Positions 30,138 to 38,738 are shown, counted from the first letter of the stretch. The stretch is DNA of 64,000 nt from Halonotius sp046719765 (GCF_046719765.1 NZ_JABEBY010000010.1:1-64000), one strand, 5' to 3'. Program-made: numbers and translations. The notes: generated by a model from the letters alone, not told the origin.

Positions 30138-30584
30138 TTAGGCCTCGTCTCCCCGGGCAAACATCACTAAGGCGATCATCGAAAAGACGACCTCGCCGTC
30201 GTGGTTCGCGGTCTCGATCTGAATGTCAGCCAGCCCGCGGCTATCGGTTTCTGCCTCCAACTCAAGAATTTCGGCGCGGATCGAGAGTCGATCGCCTGGC
30301 CGCACCGGCTCATGCCAGCGGAGTTTGTCGATCCCCTTCCCGCCGAGCGTCGCGGTGTCAGATAAAAAACAGTCGACGAACAGCCGCGTCGAGATCGCGG
30401 CCGTGTGGAACCCCGCGGCGATCAGGCTCCCATAGATCGACTCCTCGGCGGCACGCTCGGGATCGGTGTGGAACCACTGGGGATCGTACTGTTCGGCGAA
30501 CTCGATGATCTCATCTTGAGTAATCTCGTAGTCGTCGCTCGTCCACTCGTCGCCGACTGCCAGATCTTCGAAATAAAGCGTCAT
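30138..30584 (-). CDS. MaoC family dehydratase
   Basis: This 148-residue hot-dog-fold hydratase/dehydratase is probably active on an acyl-CoA. The MaoC signature is clear: ITQDEIIEFAEQYDPQWFHTDPERA near residues 21-45 holds the catalytic Asp/His pair, and AAGFHTAAISTRLFVDCF and WHEPVRPGDRL follow. Its ATG overlaps the stop of the vapC gene upstream by 4 bp (ATGA), so it is co-translated with a toxin-antitoxin pair. Confidence 0.92.
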   Translation of the reverse strand: MTLYFEDLAVGDEWTSDDYEITQDEIIEFAEQYDPQWFHTDPERAAEESIYGSLIAAGFHTAAISTRLFVDCFLSDTATLGGKGIDKLRWHEPVRPGDRLSIRAEILELEAETDSRGLADIQIETANHDGEVVFSMIALVMFARGDEA

Positions 30585-30970
30585 CGTGACTCCTCAGGTG
30601 GTTCCAACGGAAGCCGTTCAGCATCCGCCGCCTCGTATGCCGTATCGGATGAACAGATCGACAGCCGTCGAGTTTCGGCAGTTGCCGCGTGGAAGGCATC
30701 GAATGGCGTCATCCCCTCCTCGTAATATGTCACCGCTTTCAGGACGATCTGGTGTTCCTCTTCGGTACCAACGGGAACGAGGGCAAGCATATTGGCGAAC
30801 AGTTGAGCATAGTCGTACTCGTGTCGCTCGTTGATAATCAGCAGTTCGAGATATGAGAACGGCGATGTGACTACATCGTTATCTTCGAGAACCGATTCGG
30901 CACGTTCTTGTAGCCAGTCGGAATCTTTTGCCAGCGCGACGAGGAAATCAGTCTCAACGAAGCAGGTCAT
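30581..30970 (-). CDS. vapC: PIN-domain ribonuclease toxin (VapC type)
   Basis: This 129-residue PIN-domain protein begins TCFVETDFLVALAKDSDW, with the first catalytic aspartate at about residue 8. Acidic residues in FSYLELLIINE, GMTPFDAFHAATAE and CSSDTAYEAAD supply the remaining metal-binding positions, so the active site looks complete. VapC toxins cleave tRNA or rRNA when freed from VapB. It overlaps the antitoxin upstream by 4 bp and the maoC gene downstream by 4 bp. Confidence 0.88.
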   Translation of the reverse strand: MTCFVETDFLVALAKDSDWLQERAESVLEDNDVVTSPFSYLELLIINERHEYDYAQLFANMLALVPVGTEEEHQIVLKAVTYYEEGMTPFDAFHAATAETRRLSICSSDTAYEAADAERLPLEPPEESR

Positions 30971-31242
30971 TTCTCACCGCTTGCTGTCTCTTCATCCGAC
31001 CGTTTGAGGTCGGTTTTAGCTTCTCGTTGGGCGGCCGCAAGTGCCTCCTCTTTGAGTGCTGCTGCCGATTTTCCCTCGAAGGCATCACCGACAGCCTCCC
31101 GAACCGCCGCCAGTGGATCGTCGGCAATCGGGATCAGTTCGAGTCGGTCATCATACCTGACAACGTGGAACTTCTCGCCGTACTCCTCACGAAGCTCCGC
31201 TGGAAGATAGAGCCGCCCCTGTGTGTCAGTCTGTATCGACAT
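30967..31242 (-). CDS. vapB: AbrB/MazE-fold antitoxin (VapB type)
   Basis: This 91-residue product has the swapped-hairpin AbrB DNA-binding fold at its N-terminus (SIQTDTQGRLYLPAELREEY, then FHVVRYDDRLELIPI). A charged helical C-terminal tail (EGKSAAALKEEALAAAQREA) would wrap the PIN toxin. Such antitoxins usually repress their own promoter, which would lie in 31243-31355. Confidence 0.87.
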   Translation of the reverse strand: MSIQTDTQGRLYLPAELREEYGEKFHVVRYDDRLELIPIADDPLAAVREAVGDAFEGKSAAALKEEALAAAQREAKTDLKRSDEETASGEK

Positions 31243-31355
31243 CTACGTAAGGCTTGATCGTGGTAGAACTAATACTTTCTCCCCACATATCGAGATTTTT
31301 TACCATCAAACGGCAGCTGTATTCACGCCTTTCGGAACTGTGTGCACGAGGACGC

Positions 31356-33230
31356 TTAGCTCCGTTTGCCGATCTCCTCGCGCAGCACGTCGCTGACCGT
31401 GTCGCCGTCGGCTTTCCCGCGGAGTTCCGCCATACATTCGCCCATCAATCCTGAGAAGGCTCCCATGCCTTCTTCGGCGACTTGGTCGGCGTTGCGTTCG
31501 ACGACGCCGGCGATGATCTCCCGGACTTCGTCGTCGTCGACACCGCCGAGTCCGGCCTCTTCAATGGCTTCCTCGGCCGTCAGATCGGGCTGTTCGGCGA
31601 GCACCGTTAGCACGTCGTTGACGCCCTCTTTCGCCAACTCGCCGTCGGCAACGAGATCGAAGACAGCGAGGAAGTGGGCGTCGGCGATGTTCTCGACCGG
31701 AACATCGTCGCGGCGGAGTTCAGTGACCGTGCTTTCCAGCACCGAGGCCGCAAAGGTCGGGTCGATCCCGCGGTCGACCGCCTCTTCGAACAGCGGCATC
31801 CGGCGGCCGTAGGCGACCTGTTCGGCCAGCCCGCTGTCGAGATCAAACTCCTCTTGGTAGCGGTCGACCTTCTCGGTCAGGAGTTCGGGCTCGTCGATCT
31901 CGCTGGGGTCGGGTTCGACCGGCGGCACGTCGGTTTCGGGGTACATCCGCGCCGCGCCGGGTAGCGGGCGGAGATAGCGAGTGGTGCCCTCGTCGGTCGC
32001 GTCGCGGGTTTCCTCAGGGACGCCCTCGATGGCGGTTTCGGCGCGTTCGGCAGCTGCCTCGATAGCGAGATCAGCTGTTTCTGGGTCGGCGGCGACGATG
32101 GCGACGGCGTCGTCGTCGCCCGCGCCGACGGCCTCGCGGAGCGCGGCGACCTCCTCGTCGGTGACGCCGTAGGCCGGCAGTTCGTCGGTGTGGAAGATGC
32201 CGCCAGCACCGTTTCGCTTGGCGTGATCCGAGAGTTCGGTACCGAGCCGACGATCGGGCTGGATCTCGCGGCCAACGAGGCCGTCAAATCCATACAGTGG
32301 GACGGCCGTCACCGTGCCGCCGTCATCAAGCGCGCCGCCGATGACGCCGGAGTCAGTGTCCTCGAAGATGTTGGTCACGTCCTGCGTGTCGCCGACGCTT
32401 GCGTCTCGGGCTTGGAGTTCCTCGGCGATATCAACGAGTTCGGACTGGCGACCGACTTCCAGCCGGACGATCTCATCGATCTGATCGAGGGCCTGCACGC
32501 CTTTGATTTCGACGCGGGCACCCTCCGCGATGGAGACGTTGACATCTTGGCGAATGGTACCGAGCCCCCGCTTTACCTTCCCGGTCGAGCGCAGCAACAT
32601 CCCGATCCGTTTGGCAGCCTCCTTGGCCTGTTCGGGGGTGCGGATGTCCGGGCCGGTACCGATCTCGACAAGCGGAATACCGAGCCGGTCGAGGCTGTAG
32701 CGGACGCCGCCGTCATATTCCTCGACGCGCTGGGCGGACTCCTCTTCGAGCAGGAGGTCGACGATCGAGACCGGCCCCTCGCTGGTCTGGATCTCGCCTT
32801 CCTGGCCGAGGAGCATCGACCGCTGAAAGCCGGAGGTGTTCGAGCCGTCGATGACGAGCTTTCGCATGACGTGGAGCTGATCGACGATTTCCATATCCAG
32901 CAGCGAGGCGATCTGCATGGCGACCGAGAGGGCTTCGCCGTCGACCTCCGTCGGTGGTTCGTCGTCTTCCTCAACGAGACAGGTCGAGTCGTAGGCAAGA
33001 TACTCGAACTCGCGGTCGACACGGCTCTCTTCGAGGGCGGCGTCGTCGAGTTCGCCCAACTCGCTTTTCGTGGGATGAAGGAAGCGCGTGATCGTTCGGT
33101 CGGATTCCTCGGGCTCACGAAGGTCGGTCGGCGACTCACAGAACAGTTTGGTCTCGGTGTCGAGCTGTTGGTGGATTTCGAGGCCGGCGACCAAGCCGAG
33201 GGCCTCGTAGTCGTAGGCGTCGGAACTCAT
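31356..33230 (-). CDS. gatE: Glu-tRNA(Gln) amidotransferase subunit E
   Basis: This is the archaea-specific subunit that, with GatD, converts Glu-tRNA(Gln) to Gln-tRNA(Gln). The 624-residue product starts DYEALGLVAGLEIHQQLDTE and carries the GatB/GatE core (GSNTSGFQRSML near residue 120 and RGLGTIRQDVNVSIAEGARV near 225). An AspRS-like insertion (about 285-410) and a C-terminal YqeY-like tail domain follow (ending MGAFSGLMGECMAELRG). GatD is not in the window. Confidence 0.97.
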   Translation of the reverse strand: MSSDAYDYEALGLVAGLEIHQQLDTETKLFCESPTDLREPEESDRTITRFLHPTKSELGELDDAALEESRVDREFEYLAYDSTCLVEEDDEPPTEVDGEALSVAMQIASLLDMEIVDQLHVMRKLVIDGSNTSGFQRSMLLGQEGEIQTSEGPVSIVDLLLEEESAQRVEEYDGGVRYSLDRLGIPLVEIGTGPDIRTPEQAKEAAKRIGMLLRSTGKVKRGLGTIRQDVNVSIAEGARVEIKGVQALDQIDEIVRLEVGRQSELVDIAEELQARDASVGDTQDVTNIFEDTDSGVIGGALDDGGTVTAVPLYGFDGLVGREIQPDRRLGTELSDHAKRNGAGGIFHTDELPAYGVTDEEVAALREAVGAGDDDAVAIVAADPETADLAIEAAAERAETAIEGVPEETRDATDEGTTRYLRPLPGAARMYPETDVPPVEPDPSEIDEPELLTEKVDRYQEEFDLDSGLAEQVAYGRRMPLFEEAVDRGIDPTFAASVLESTVTELRRDDVPVENIADAHFLAVFDLVADGELAKEGVNDVLTVLAEQPDLTAEEAIEEAGLGGVDDDEVREIIAGVVERNADQVAEEGMGAFSGLMGECMAELRGKADGDTVSDVLREEIGKRS

Positions 33231-33318
33231 TGGTGTGGTGTGTGCGACGGGAGCCTAAAAAGGTGCAGATGCGACGACCGCCCGGTCGGCAGCAGCGGCC
33301 GATAGCCGTGCTCCGCGA

Positions 33319-33753
33319 TCACTGGATCGATTCGACGAATCCGAGCCATCGCTTGTAGTCATCGATGGTCATGTTGTGGGCCTCCTCGCCGTAGTCGGGG
33401 CGGTACACCCCATCGAGCGCGTTGCGTGCGCGGTCGAGTCCGATGATCTCCTCGGCCAGTGTCTCTGCGGCCGCCTCGCTGAGTGACTCCTCGGTTTTGA
33501 GTCGTTCGACGCGATCCTCGCGTTCGGTTTTGAGTCGGCGTTTCGCCGTCGACACGAGTTCCTTGGTACCCGGCGGAATCTCCGGAAGATTTTGTGTCTC
33601 GATCAGAAACTCGTGAAGATCGATCTCGGTGCCCTCGATGGTGATTGTCTCGGGTGTTTTCGCCCCGATGGTCGCGCTCTGTCGGTTGACGCGTTCGAGC
33701 AACGCCGCTCTGGTGGCCTCGTCGATCGGCTCGCCGTCCGGGGGGTCGTCCAT
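33319..33753 (-). CDS. DUF5788 family protein
   Basis: This 144-residue helical acidic protein has no membrane segment. It contains ETITIEGTEIDLHEFLIETQ near residues 34-53 and ends in GEEAHNMTIDDYKRWLGFVE. It resembles the haloarchaeal DUF5788 group, whose function is unknown. It is divergent from rpl11, with 164 bp between the starts; no operon partner is seen. Confidence 0.75.
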   Translation of the reverse strand: MDDPPDGEPIDEATRAALLERVNRQSATIGAKTPETITIEGTEIDLHEFLIETQNLPEIPPGTKELVSTAKRRLKTEREDRVERLKTEESLSEAAAETLAEEIIGLDRARNALDGVYRPDYGEEAHNMTIDDYKRWLGFVESIQ

Positions 33754-33917
33754 GTGTGACCAGTTGTGAACACACGCTCCGACCGCTTACTGGTGGCGAT
33801 CTGCCGCTGTCGACGACGCCACAGGGGGTGCGCGGTGCGACCTGGGGTCGTGTGAGCCTCCCGCGTGGCGACTCCGAAAAAACAACCCTTAAAAACAGCA
33901 ACCGACTCCACACGGAT

Positions 33918-34412
33918 ATGGCTGGAACTATCGAAGTACTCGTCCCTGGCGGGCAGGCCAACCCCGGCCCGCCGCTCGGACCGGAGCTCGGTCCGACGCC
34001 GGTCGACGTGCAGGCTGTCGTACAGCAGATCAACGACGAAACCGACGCCTTCGACGGGATGGAAGTCCCGATCACCGTCGACTACGACGACGACGGCTCC
34101 TTCGAGATCGATGTCGGTGTTCCGCCGACGTCGGAGCTCATCAAGGATGAGGCCGGTTTCGACAGCGGTAGCGGCGAACCCCACGAGAACTTCGTCGCCG
34201 ACATGTCCGTCGAACAGGTCAAAAAGGTCGCCGAGCAGAAGTCGACGGATCTACTCTCCTACGACGTGAAAAACGCCGCCAAGGAGGTCAGCGGCACCTG
34301 CATGACCCTCGGTGTCACCATCGACGGCGAGGACGCCCGCACATTCAAGGAACGCGTTGACGACGGCGAGTACGACGACGTGCTTGTCGACGATGCGGAA
34401 GCAGCGGCCTGA
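33918..34412 (+). CDS. rpl11: Ribosomal protein uL11
   Basis: This 164-residue stalk-base protein binds the GTPase-associated region of 23S rRNA. It begins AGTIEVLVPGGQANPGPPLG and includes the RNA-binding C-terminal half (KSTDLLSYDVKNAAKEVSGT and MTLGVTIDG). An A-rich CCCTTAAAAACAG near 33888-33900 is the likely TATA region, about 25 nt upstream of ATG 33918. Confidence 0.97.
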   Translation: MAGTIEVLVPGGQANPGPPLGPELGPTPVDVQAVVQQINDETDAFDGMEVPITVDYDDDGSFEIDVGVPPTSELIKDEAGFDSGSGEPHENFVADMSVEQVKKVAEQKSTDLLSYDVKNAAKEVSGTCMTLGVTIDGEDARTFKERVDDGEYDDVLVDDAEAAA

Positions 34413-34513
34413 TTTTCGGCTCCACACTGGTGCGGGGTTCGACGAAGTTCCGGGAAGCGACAGTGACCGATAGCGGCGTAACTGCTTTTGCGACACAATT
34501 TCAACACACGCCT

Positions 34514-34792
34514 ATGGCCGATGCCGAACGCTCACCCACGAAAACGACCGTCAACATCCGGATGACCGAAACGTTCCTCGCCGATGTCGATGGGACGTGG
34601 CAGGAACTCGGCTACAACAGTCGAAGCGAGTACGTCCGAGACGTGCTTCGAGATGCGGTCAAACACCCCGAGTGCAACCGTGCCGACCTCAAAGCCATTG
34701 CGGCAAGCGAGGTCGATATTCAACAGGGCAACGTCCACACGAGCGAGGAAATCAAAGCCGAGTATGGGCTCGACGGTGCTGACGAGGAATGA
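34514..34792 (+). CDS. Ribbon-helix-helix DNA-binding protein
   Basis: This 92-residue product has an RHH/CopG-type DNA-binding domain: a strand KTTVNIRMTETFLADVDGTW near residues 9-28 and helices with YNSRSEYVRDVLRDAVK near 32-49. The C-terminal tail ends SEEIKAEYGLDGADEE, as in antitoxins of RHH-type pairs, but no toxin gene follows. It lies alone between rpl11 and rpl1 and may be an orphan antitoxin or a regulator. Confidence 0.8.
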   Translation: MADAERSPTKTTVNIRMTETFLADVDGTWQELGYNSRSEYVRDVLRDAVKHPECNRADLKAIAASEVDIQQGNVHTSEEIKAEYGLDGADEE

Positions 34793-34879
34793 CAACTGAG
34801 AAGAGAGCAAACCGGGCTATCAGCCATGTGACCGACCCACAGACGCTGCGAACGGCTTCGACGCCCTTTTACGGCCCAT

Positions 34880-34957
34880 CGGCTACTCTCCGATGAGACA
34901 GGCTTTGCCTGTGTCACTGACCCGTAGGAGCATTCCTGCGTACTACGGAGGTGAATA
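34880..34957 (+). promoter_or_regulatory. Leader of the rpl1-rpl10-rpl12 operon, possible L1 site
   Basis: A hairpin ACAGGC-UUU-GCCUGU (34898-34912) sits above an asymmetric internal loop (GAUGAG on one side, GUCACUGACC on the other) closed by CUCC/GGAG (34888-34891 with 34927-34930). Two helices around an unequal loop is the general shape of L1-binding sites on rRNA and mRNA. A strong Shine-Dalgarno sequence GGAGGTG (34947-34953) precedes the ATG. Archaeal L1 operons are known to be L1-autoregulated; this site is inferred. Confidence 0.5.
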
Positions 34958-35599
34958 ATGGCAGACGATACGATAGTACAAGCAGTTTCGCGCGCGCTCG
35001 ACGAGTCCCCACCACGGAACTTCAGTGAGACCGTCGATCTCGCCGTGAATCTGCGTGATCTAGACCTAGACGACCCATCGAATCGCGTCGACGAGAGCAT
35101 CGTGCTCCCGTCCGGCACCGGCCAAGAGACACAGATTGTTGTGTTTGCGGAGGGTGAAACCGCCCTTCGGGCCGAGGATGTCGCCGACGAGGTGCTGTCG
35201 GGGGACGACCTCGAAGACCTCGGTGACGATGACGACGCCGCCAAAGACCTCGCCGACGACACCGACTTCTTCGTCGCCGAGGCCAGTCTGATGCAGGACA
35301 TCGGTCGCTATCTCGGGACGGTTCTCGGCCCCCGAGGGAAGATGCCGACGCCGCTGCAGCCGGACGACGACGTCGTCGAGACAATCAACCGGATGAAAAA
35401 CACGGTGCAGCTTCGCTCCGGCGACCGACGCACGTTCCACACGCGTGTCGGTGCCGACGACATGGACGCCGAGGAGATCGCCGACAACATCGACGTGATC
35501 ATCCGGCGACTCGAAGCTGACCTCGAAAAGGGGCCGCTGAACCTCGATACCATCTACGTGAAAACGACGATGGGCCCCGCTGTTGAGGTGGACGCATGA
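34958..35599 (+). CDS. rpl1: Ribosomal protein uL1
   Basis: This 213-residue protein of the L1 stalk handles E-site tRNA exit. It has NFSETVDLAVNLRDLDLDDP near residues 20-39, the inserted domain with LGTVLGPRGKMPTPLQPDDD near 119, and the C-terminal YVKTTMGPAVEVD. Its stop overlaps the rpl10 start (ATGA). Confidence 0.97.
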   Translation: MADDTIVQAVSRALDESPPRNFSETVDLAVNLRDLDLDDPSNRVDESIVLPSGTGQETQIVVFAEGETALRAEDVADEVLSGDDLEDLGDDDDAAKDLADDTDFFVAEASLMQDIGRYLGTVLGPRGKMPTPLQPDDDVVETINRMKNTVQLRSGDRRTFHTRVGADDMDAEEIADNIDVIIRRLEADLEKGPLNLDTIYVKTTMGPAVEVDA

Positions 35600-36645
35600 G
35601 CAGCAGCGAATCTGTCCGCAAAACCGAGACCATCCCACAGTGGAAACAGGACGAGGTCGACGAGCTGACCGACTTTATCGAGCGATACGCCTCCGTCGGC
35701 ATCGTCGGCGTCGAAGGTATTCCGAGCCGCCAGCTGCAGTCCATGCGGCGTGGACTTCACGGCAGCGCGGAAGTCCGGATGAGCCGCAACACGCTCGTCG
35801 TTCGCTCCCTTGAGGCGATCAACGACGGCGTCGAGCAGCTCACCGAACACGTCGCCGGCCAGGTCGCCCTGATCGGCACAAACGACAACCCCTTCGCGCT
35901 GTTCCAGCAGCTCGAAGCCTCGAAAACCCCCGCCCCGATCAGCGCGGGCGAGGTCGCGCCCAACGACATCGTCATCCCTGAGGGTGACACGGGCGTCGAC
36001 CCCGGCCCGTTCGTCGGCGAACTCCAACAGATCGGTGCGGACGCCCGCATTGAAGAGGGCTCGATTCAGGTGCTGTCGGACAGCACCGTGCTGTCGGCCG
36101 GCGAGACCGTCGATGCCGACCTCGAAAACGTGCTGAGCGAACTCGGCATCGAGCCGAAAGAGGTCGGCCTCGATCTCAAGAGCGTCTACTCCGAGGGCGT
36201 ACTCTTCGCCCCCGAGGAACTGGAGATCGATGTCGACGAATACCGCGCGGACATCCAGTCGGCCGCCGCGGCCGCCCGGAACCTCTCGGTCAACGCCGAG
36301 TATCCGACAGCCCAGACCGCGCCAACGCTCATCGCCAAGGCGACCGGCGAGGCCAAATCCGTGGCCCTCGCTGCCGCCGTCGAGAGCCCAGACGTGGTCG
36401 ACGATCTCATCGGCAAAGCCGACGCCCAAGTGCGGGCACTGGCTGCCGCCATCGACGATCCGGAGGCCCTCCCCGAGGAGCTCCAGGATCTCGGTGACGA
36501 CGCCGCCGCGGAAGCCGACGAGGCTGACGACGACGAGGCCGAGGAAACCGACACAGACGACGCACAGCCTGACGACGAAGATGAAGCCGAGGCCGATGAC
36601 GGCGACGACGACAGCGACGCCGGTGCCGGGCTCGATATGCTCTAA
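35596..36645 (+). CDS. rpl10: Ribosomal protein uL10 (P0)
   Basis: This stalk protein anchors P1 (L12) dimers to the ribosome. The 349-residue product begins with the rRNA-binding domain (PQWKQDEVDELTDFIERYAS, MRRGLHGSAEVRMSRNTLVV), has the archaeal insertion domain, and continues with the spine helices (TLIAKATGEAKSVALAAAVE). It ends in an acidic hinge and the factor-binding tail AGAGLDML. Complete; middle gene of the operon. Confidence 0.97.
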   Translation: MSSSESVRKTETIPQWKQDEVDELTDFIERYASVGIVGVEGIPSRQLQSMRRGLHGSAEVRMSRNTLVVRSLEAINDGVEQLTEHVAGQVALIGTNDNPFALFQQLEASKTPAPISAGEVAPNDIVIPEGDTGVDPGPFVGELQQIGADARIEEGSIQVLSDSTVLSAGETVDADLENVLSELGIEPKEVGLDLKSVYSEGVLFAPEELEIDVDEYRADIQSAAAAARNLSVNAEYPTAQTAPTLIAKATGEAKSVALAAAVESPDVVDDLIGKADAQVRALAAAIDDPEALPEELQDLGDDAAAEADEADDDEAEETDTDDAQPDDEDEAEADDGDDDSDAGAGLDML

Positions 36646-36663
36646 CAAGCGGAGATTACACCA

Positions 36664-37023
36664 ATGGAATACGTTTACGCAGCACTCACCCTGAACGAAG
36701 CAGACGCAGAGATCACCGAAGACAACATCACCGCAGTCCTCGAAGCCGCGGGCGTCGATGTCGAGGAGTCCCGAGTCAAGGCCCTTGTCGCCGCGCTCGA
36801 AGACGTTGACATCGAGGAAGCCGTCGAGACCGCAGCCGCAGCCCCCGCAGCCGGTGGGGCCGCTGGCGGCGCGTCAGCTGACGCTGGCAGTGCCGACGAG
36901 GCTGACGGCGACGACGCTGACGAAGAGGAAGCTGACGACGGCGACGACGCCGATGTCCCGGACGACGCCGGCGACGACGACGAGGAAGCCGACGGCGAGG
37001 GCCTCGGCAACCTCTTCGGCTGA
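36664..37023 (+). CDS. rpl12: Ribosomal protein P1 (archaeal L12)
   Basis: This 119-residue stalk protein recruits translational GTPases. The N-terminal dimerisation/P0-binding domain (MEYVYAALTLNEADAEITED) is followed by an Ala/Gly hinge, a long acidic stretch and the C-terminal factor-binding GEGLGNLFG. It is the last gene of the operon, 18 bp after rpl10. Confidence 0.97.
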   Translation: MEYVYAALTLNEADAEITEDNITAVLEAAGVDVEESRVKALVAALEDVDIEEAVETAAAAPAAGGAAGGASADAGSADEADGDDADEEEADDGDDADVPDDAGDDDEEADGEGLGNLFG

Positions 37024-37146
37024 ATCGCGGTTAGCCAGCAGTTCCGTTTTTTATTGCGACGTCACCCGGATAGCGACAGCTCTCAGATCGCGCCCGTCAA
37101 CATAGCGGCCGGAGGTTTAACCCCAAAGCCGCGGCCAACCAGCCCG

Positions 37147-38373
37147 ATGGGACTGGGAGTCGGCATCGATCCGGGACTGACGGGCGGCGTCGTCGCCTTC
37201 GCGCTCGGCGGGGTTGCCCTCGGAACCTGTAGCGGGCTGGTTCCAGGCCTCCACGCCAACAACTTCGCCATTCTGTTGGCGGCGGCAGCGCCGTCGATCC
37301 CGGCCGATCCGCTGTTGCTCGGCGTCGCCATGCTCGCCGCAGGCGTCGTCCACACGTTTCTCGATATCGTCCCCGCGCTCACGCTTGGCGTCCCCGACGC
37401 CTCGATGGCGATCGCCGCGTTGCCGGGCCATCGACTCGTGTTGGCCGGGCGGGGGCGGGAGGCCCTCCGGCTGTCGGCGGTCGGCAGCGCGCTCGCGGTT
37501 GGGATCGCGTTGCCGCTTGCGCTGCCGATCACATGGCTCATGGTCGCGTGGTATCCGACGATCCAGGCTCATCTCACGCTCGTATTGATTGCGGTCGTCG
37601 GCTTTCTCCTCCTGACCGAGTCGTCGCTTCGGGCGGCGCTCGGCGGACTCTTTGCGTTTGGGTTGGCGGCTGCGTTGGGGTGGGCAACACTCGACGTGCA
37701 GCCGGCCGCGCCGCTGGACGCCGGGAGCATGTTGACGCCGCTGCTCACCGGGTTGTTCGGCGCGCCGATCCTCCTGGACGCGATGGGCGGCGGCGGGGTA
37801 CCGCCGCAGGCCGATGCGAAGCTGGCGATGCCGCGCCGAGAGTTGGGGCTGACAGCGGGGGCTGGCTCGCTGGCTGGCGCGCTCGTCGGCTACCTCCCGG
37901 GTGTGTCGGCGGCGATCGCCTCCGTGATCGCGCTACCGGCGGTGCCGAACAGTGATCCCGACCGAGAGTTCATTATCGCCAGCAGCGGGGCCAGCACAGC
38001 AAATACTGTCTTCGCGCTGTGTGCGTTGCTCGCGCTCGGAACCCCGCGAACGGGTGTGATGGTCGCCATGGATACCACCGGCGTACCGCTGACCATCCCG
38101 GCGTTGCTGACTGCCGTCATCATCGGCGCGGCGTGTGGCTTTCTGCTGGTCGTAGGGGTCGGCGATCGCTATCTCCGGACGGTCGGAACCCTGAACTACA
38201 CGGTCGTTTCCGGCGTCGTCTTCGCGCTGCTGGTCGGACTGTCGTTTGTGTTCACCGGCTGGATCGGCGTTGGGGTCTTTCTGGTCGCCACGCTCGTCGG
38301 GTTGGTGCCACCGCGGTTCGGGACGCGGCGTGTCCATCTGATGGGCGTGTTGATCGGGCCACTGCTGCTGTGA
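37147..38373 (+). CDS. TctA/DUF112-type membrane transporter
   Basis: This 408-residue polytopic membrane protein has about ten hydrophobic segments. The TctA/DUF112 hallmark is present in the first loop, GTCSGLVPGLHANNFAILLA near residue 30-49, mirrored by VGYLPGVSAAIASVIA near residue 247, giving the inverted repeat of the family. The substrate is unknown; no TctB/TctC partner genes are adjacent. The TGA stop (38371-38373) is itself the left target repeat of a 79-bp mobile element. Confidence 0.85.
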   Translation: MGLGVGIDPGLTGGVVAFALGGVALGTCSGLVPGLHANNFAILLAAAAPSIPADPLLLGVAMLAAGVVHTFLDIVPALTLGVPDASMAIAALPGHRLVLAGRGREALRLSAVGSALAVGIALPLALPITWLMVAWYPTIQAHLTLVLIAVVGFLLLTESSLRAALGGLFAFGLAAALGWATLDVQPAAPLDAGSMLTPLLTGLFGAPILLDAMGGGGVPPQADAKLAMPRRELGLTAGAGSLAGALVGYLPGVSAAIASVIALPAVPNSDPDREFIIASSGASTANTVFALCALLALGTPRTGVMVAMDTTGVPLTIPALLTAVIIGAACGFLLVVGVGDRYLRTVGTLNYTVVSGVVFALLVGLSFVFTGWIGVGVFLVATLVGLVPPRFGTRRVHLMGVLIGPLLL

Positions 38374-38452
38374 TACTGTTTGCTGTAGGAAGTTACCGTT
38401 CGACCGTCGCCCGGTGGGCGGTCGAGGCGGTAACCGTCTACAGTAAACAGTA
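38374..38452 (+). mobile_element. 79-bp MITE, copy 2 (at a stop codon)
   Basis: The copy begins TACTGTTTGCTGTAGG and ends CTACAGTAAACAGTA, differing from copy 1 at only a few positions. It is flanked by TGA on both sides (38371-38373 and 38453-38455). The left TGA is the stop codon of the TctA-like gene, so insertion has preserved the reading frame and placed a hairpin directly after it. Confidence 0.88.
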
Positions 38453-38556
38453 TGAGACATGTGATGCGACGACACAGCACGTTCGCTGCCGACAGCGTGG
38501 CGGTCATGACGAGTCGAAAGACAATGGTTAAAACCCGCGCGGTGATCCCTTTGGGT

Positions 38557-38736
38557 ATGAGCGAGACCCAACAGCAGTCCGAGAGCCAGTGTGTCTCCTG
38601 CGGCATCAAGGTCGCAGCGATGAACGCTGCGTCCTTCGACTGTCCGGAGTGTGGCACCGAGATCCACCGCTGTCCGACCTGCCGCAAGCAGAGCAACCTC
38701 TATGAGTGTCCTGACTGCGGCTTCCGGGGGCCATAA
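38557..38736 (+). CDS. Small zinc-finger protein (HVO_2753-like)
   Basis: This 59-residue protein contains four CxxC pairs: CVSC, CPEC, CPTC and CPDC, enough for two zinc sites. The tail CRKQSNLYECPDCGFRGP is typical of the conserved haloarchaeal zinc-ribbon protein known from Haloferax as HVO_2753. It is directly followed, 2 bp later, by the aEF1B gene, the usual arrangement. The molecular role is unknown. ATG 38557 sits about 20 nt after a GGTTAAAACC-like stretch. Confidence 0.9.
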   Translation: MSETQQQSESQCVSCGIKVAAMNAASFDCPECGTEIHRCPTCRKQSNLYECPDCGFRGP

Positions 38737-38738
38737 CG

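Noticed and set aside
34532..34810. 92-residue minus-strand frame opposite the RHH gene
   Set aside because: The plus-strand frame has a clear RHH domain; the minus frame has none.
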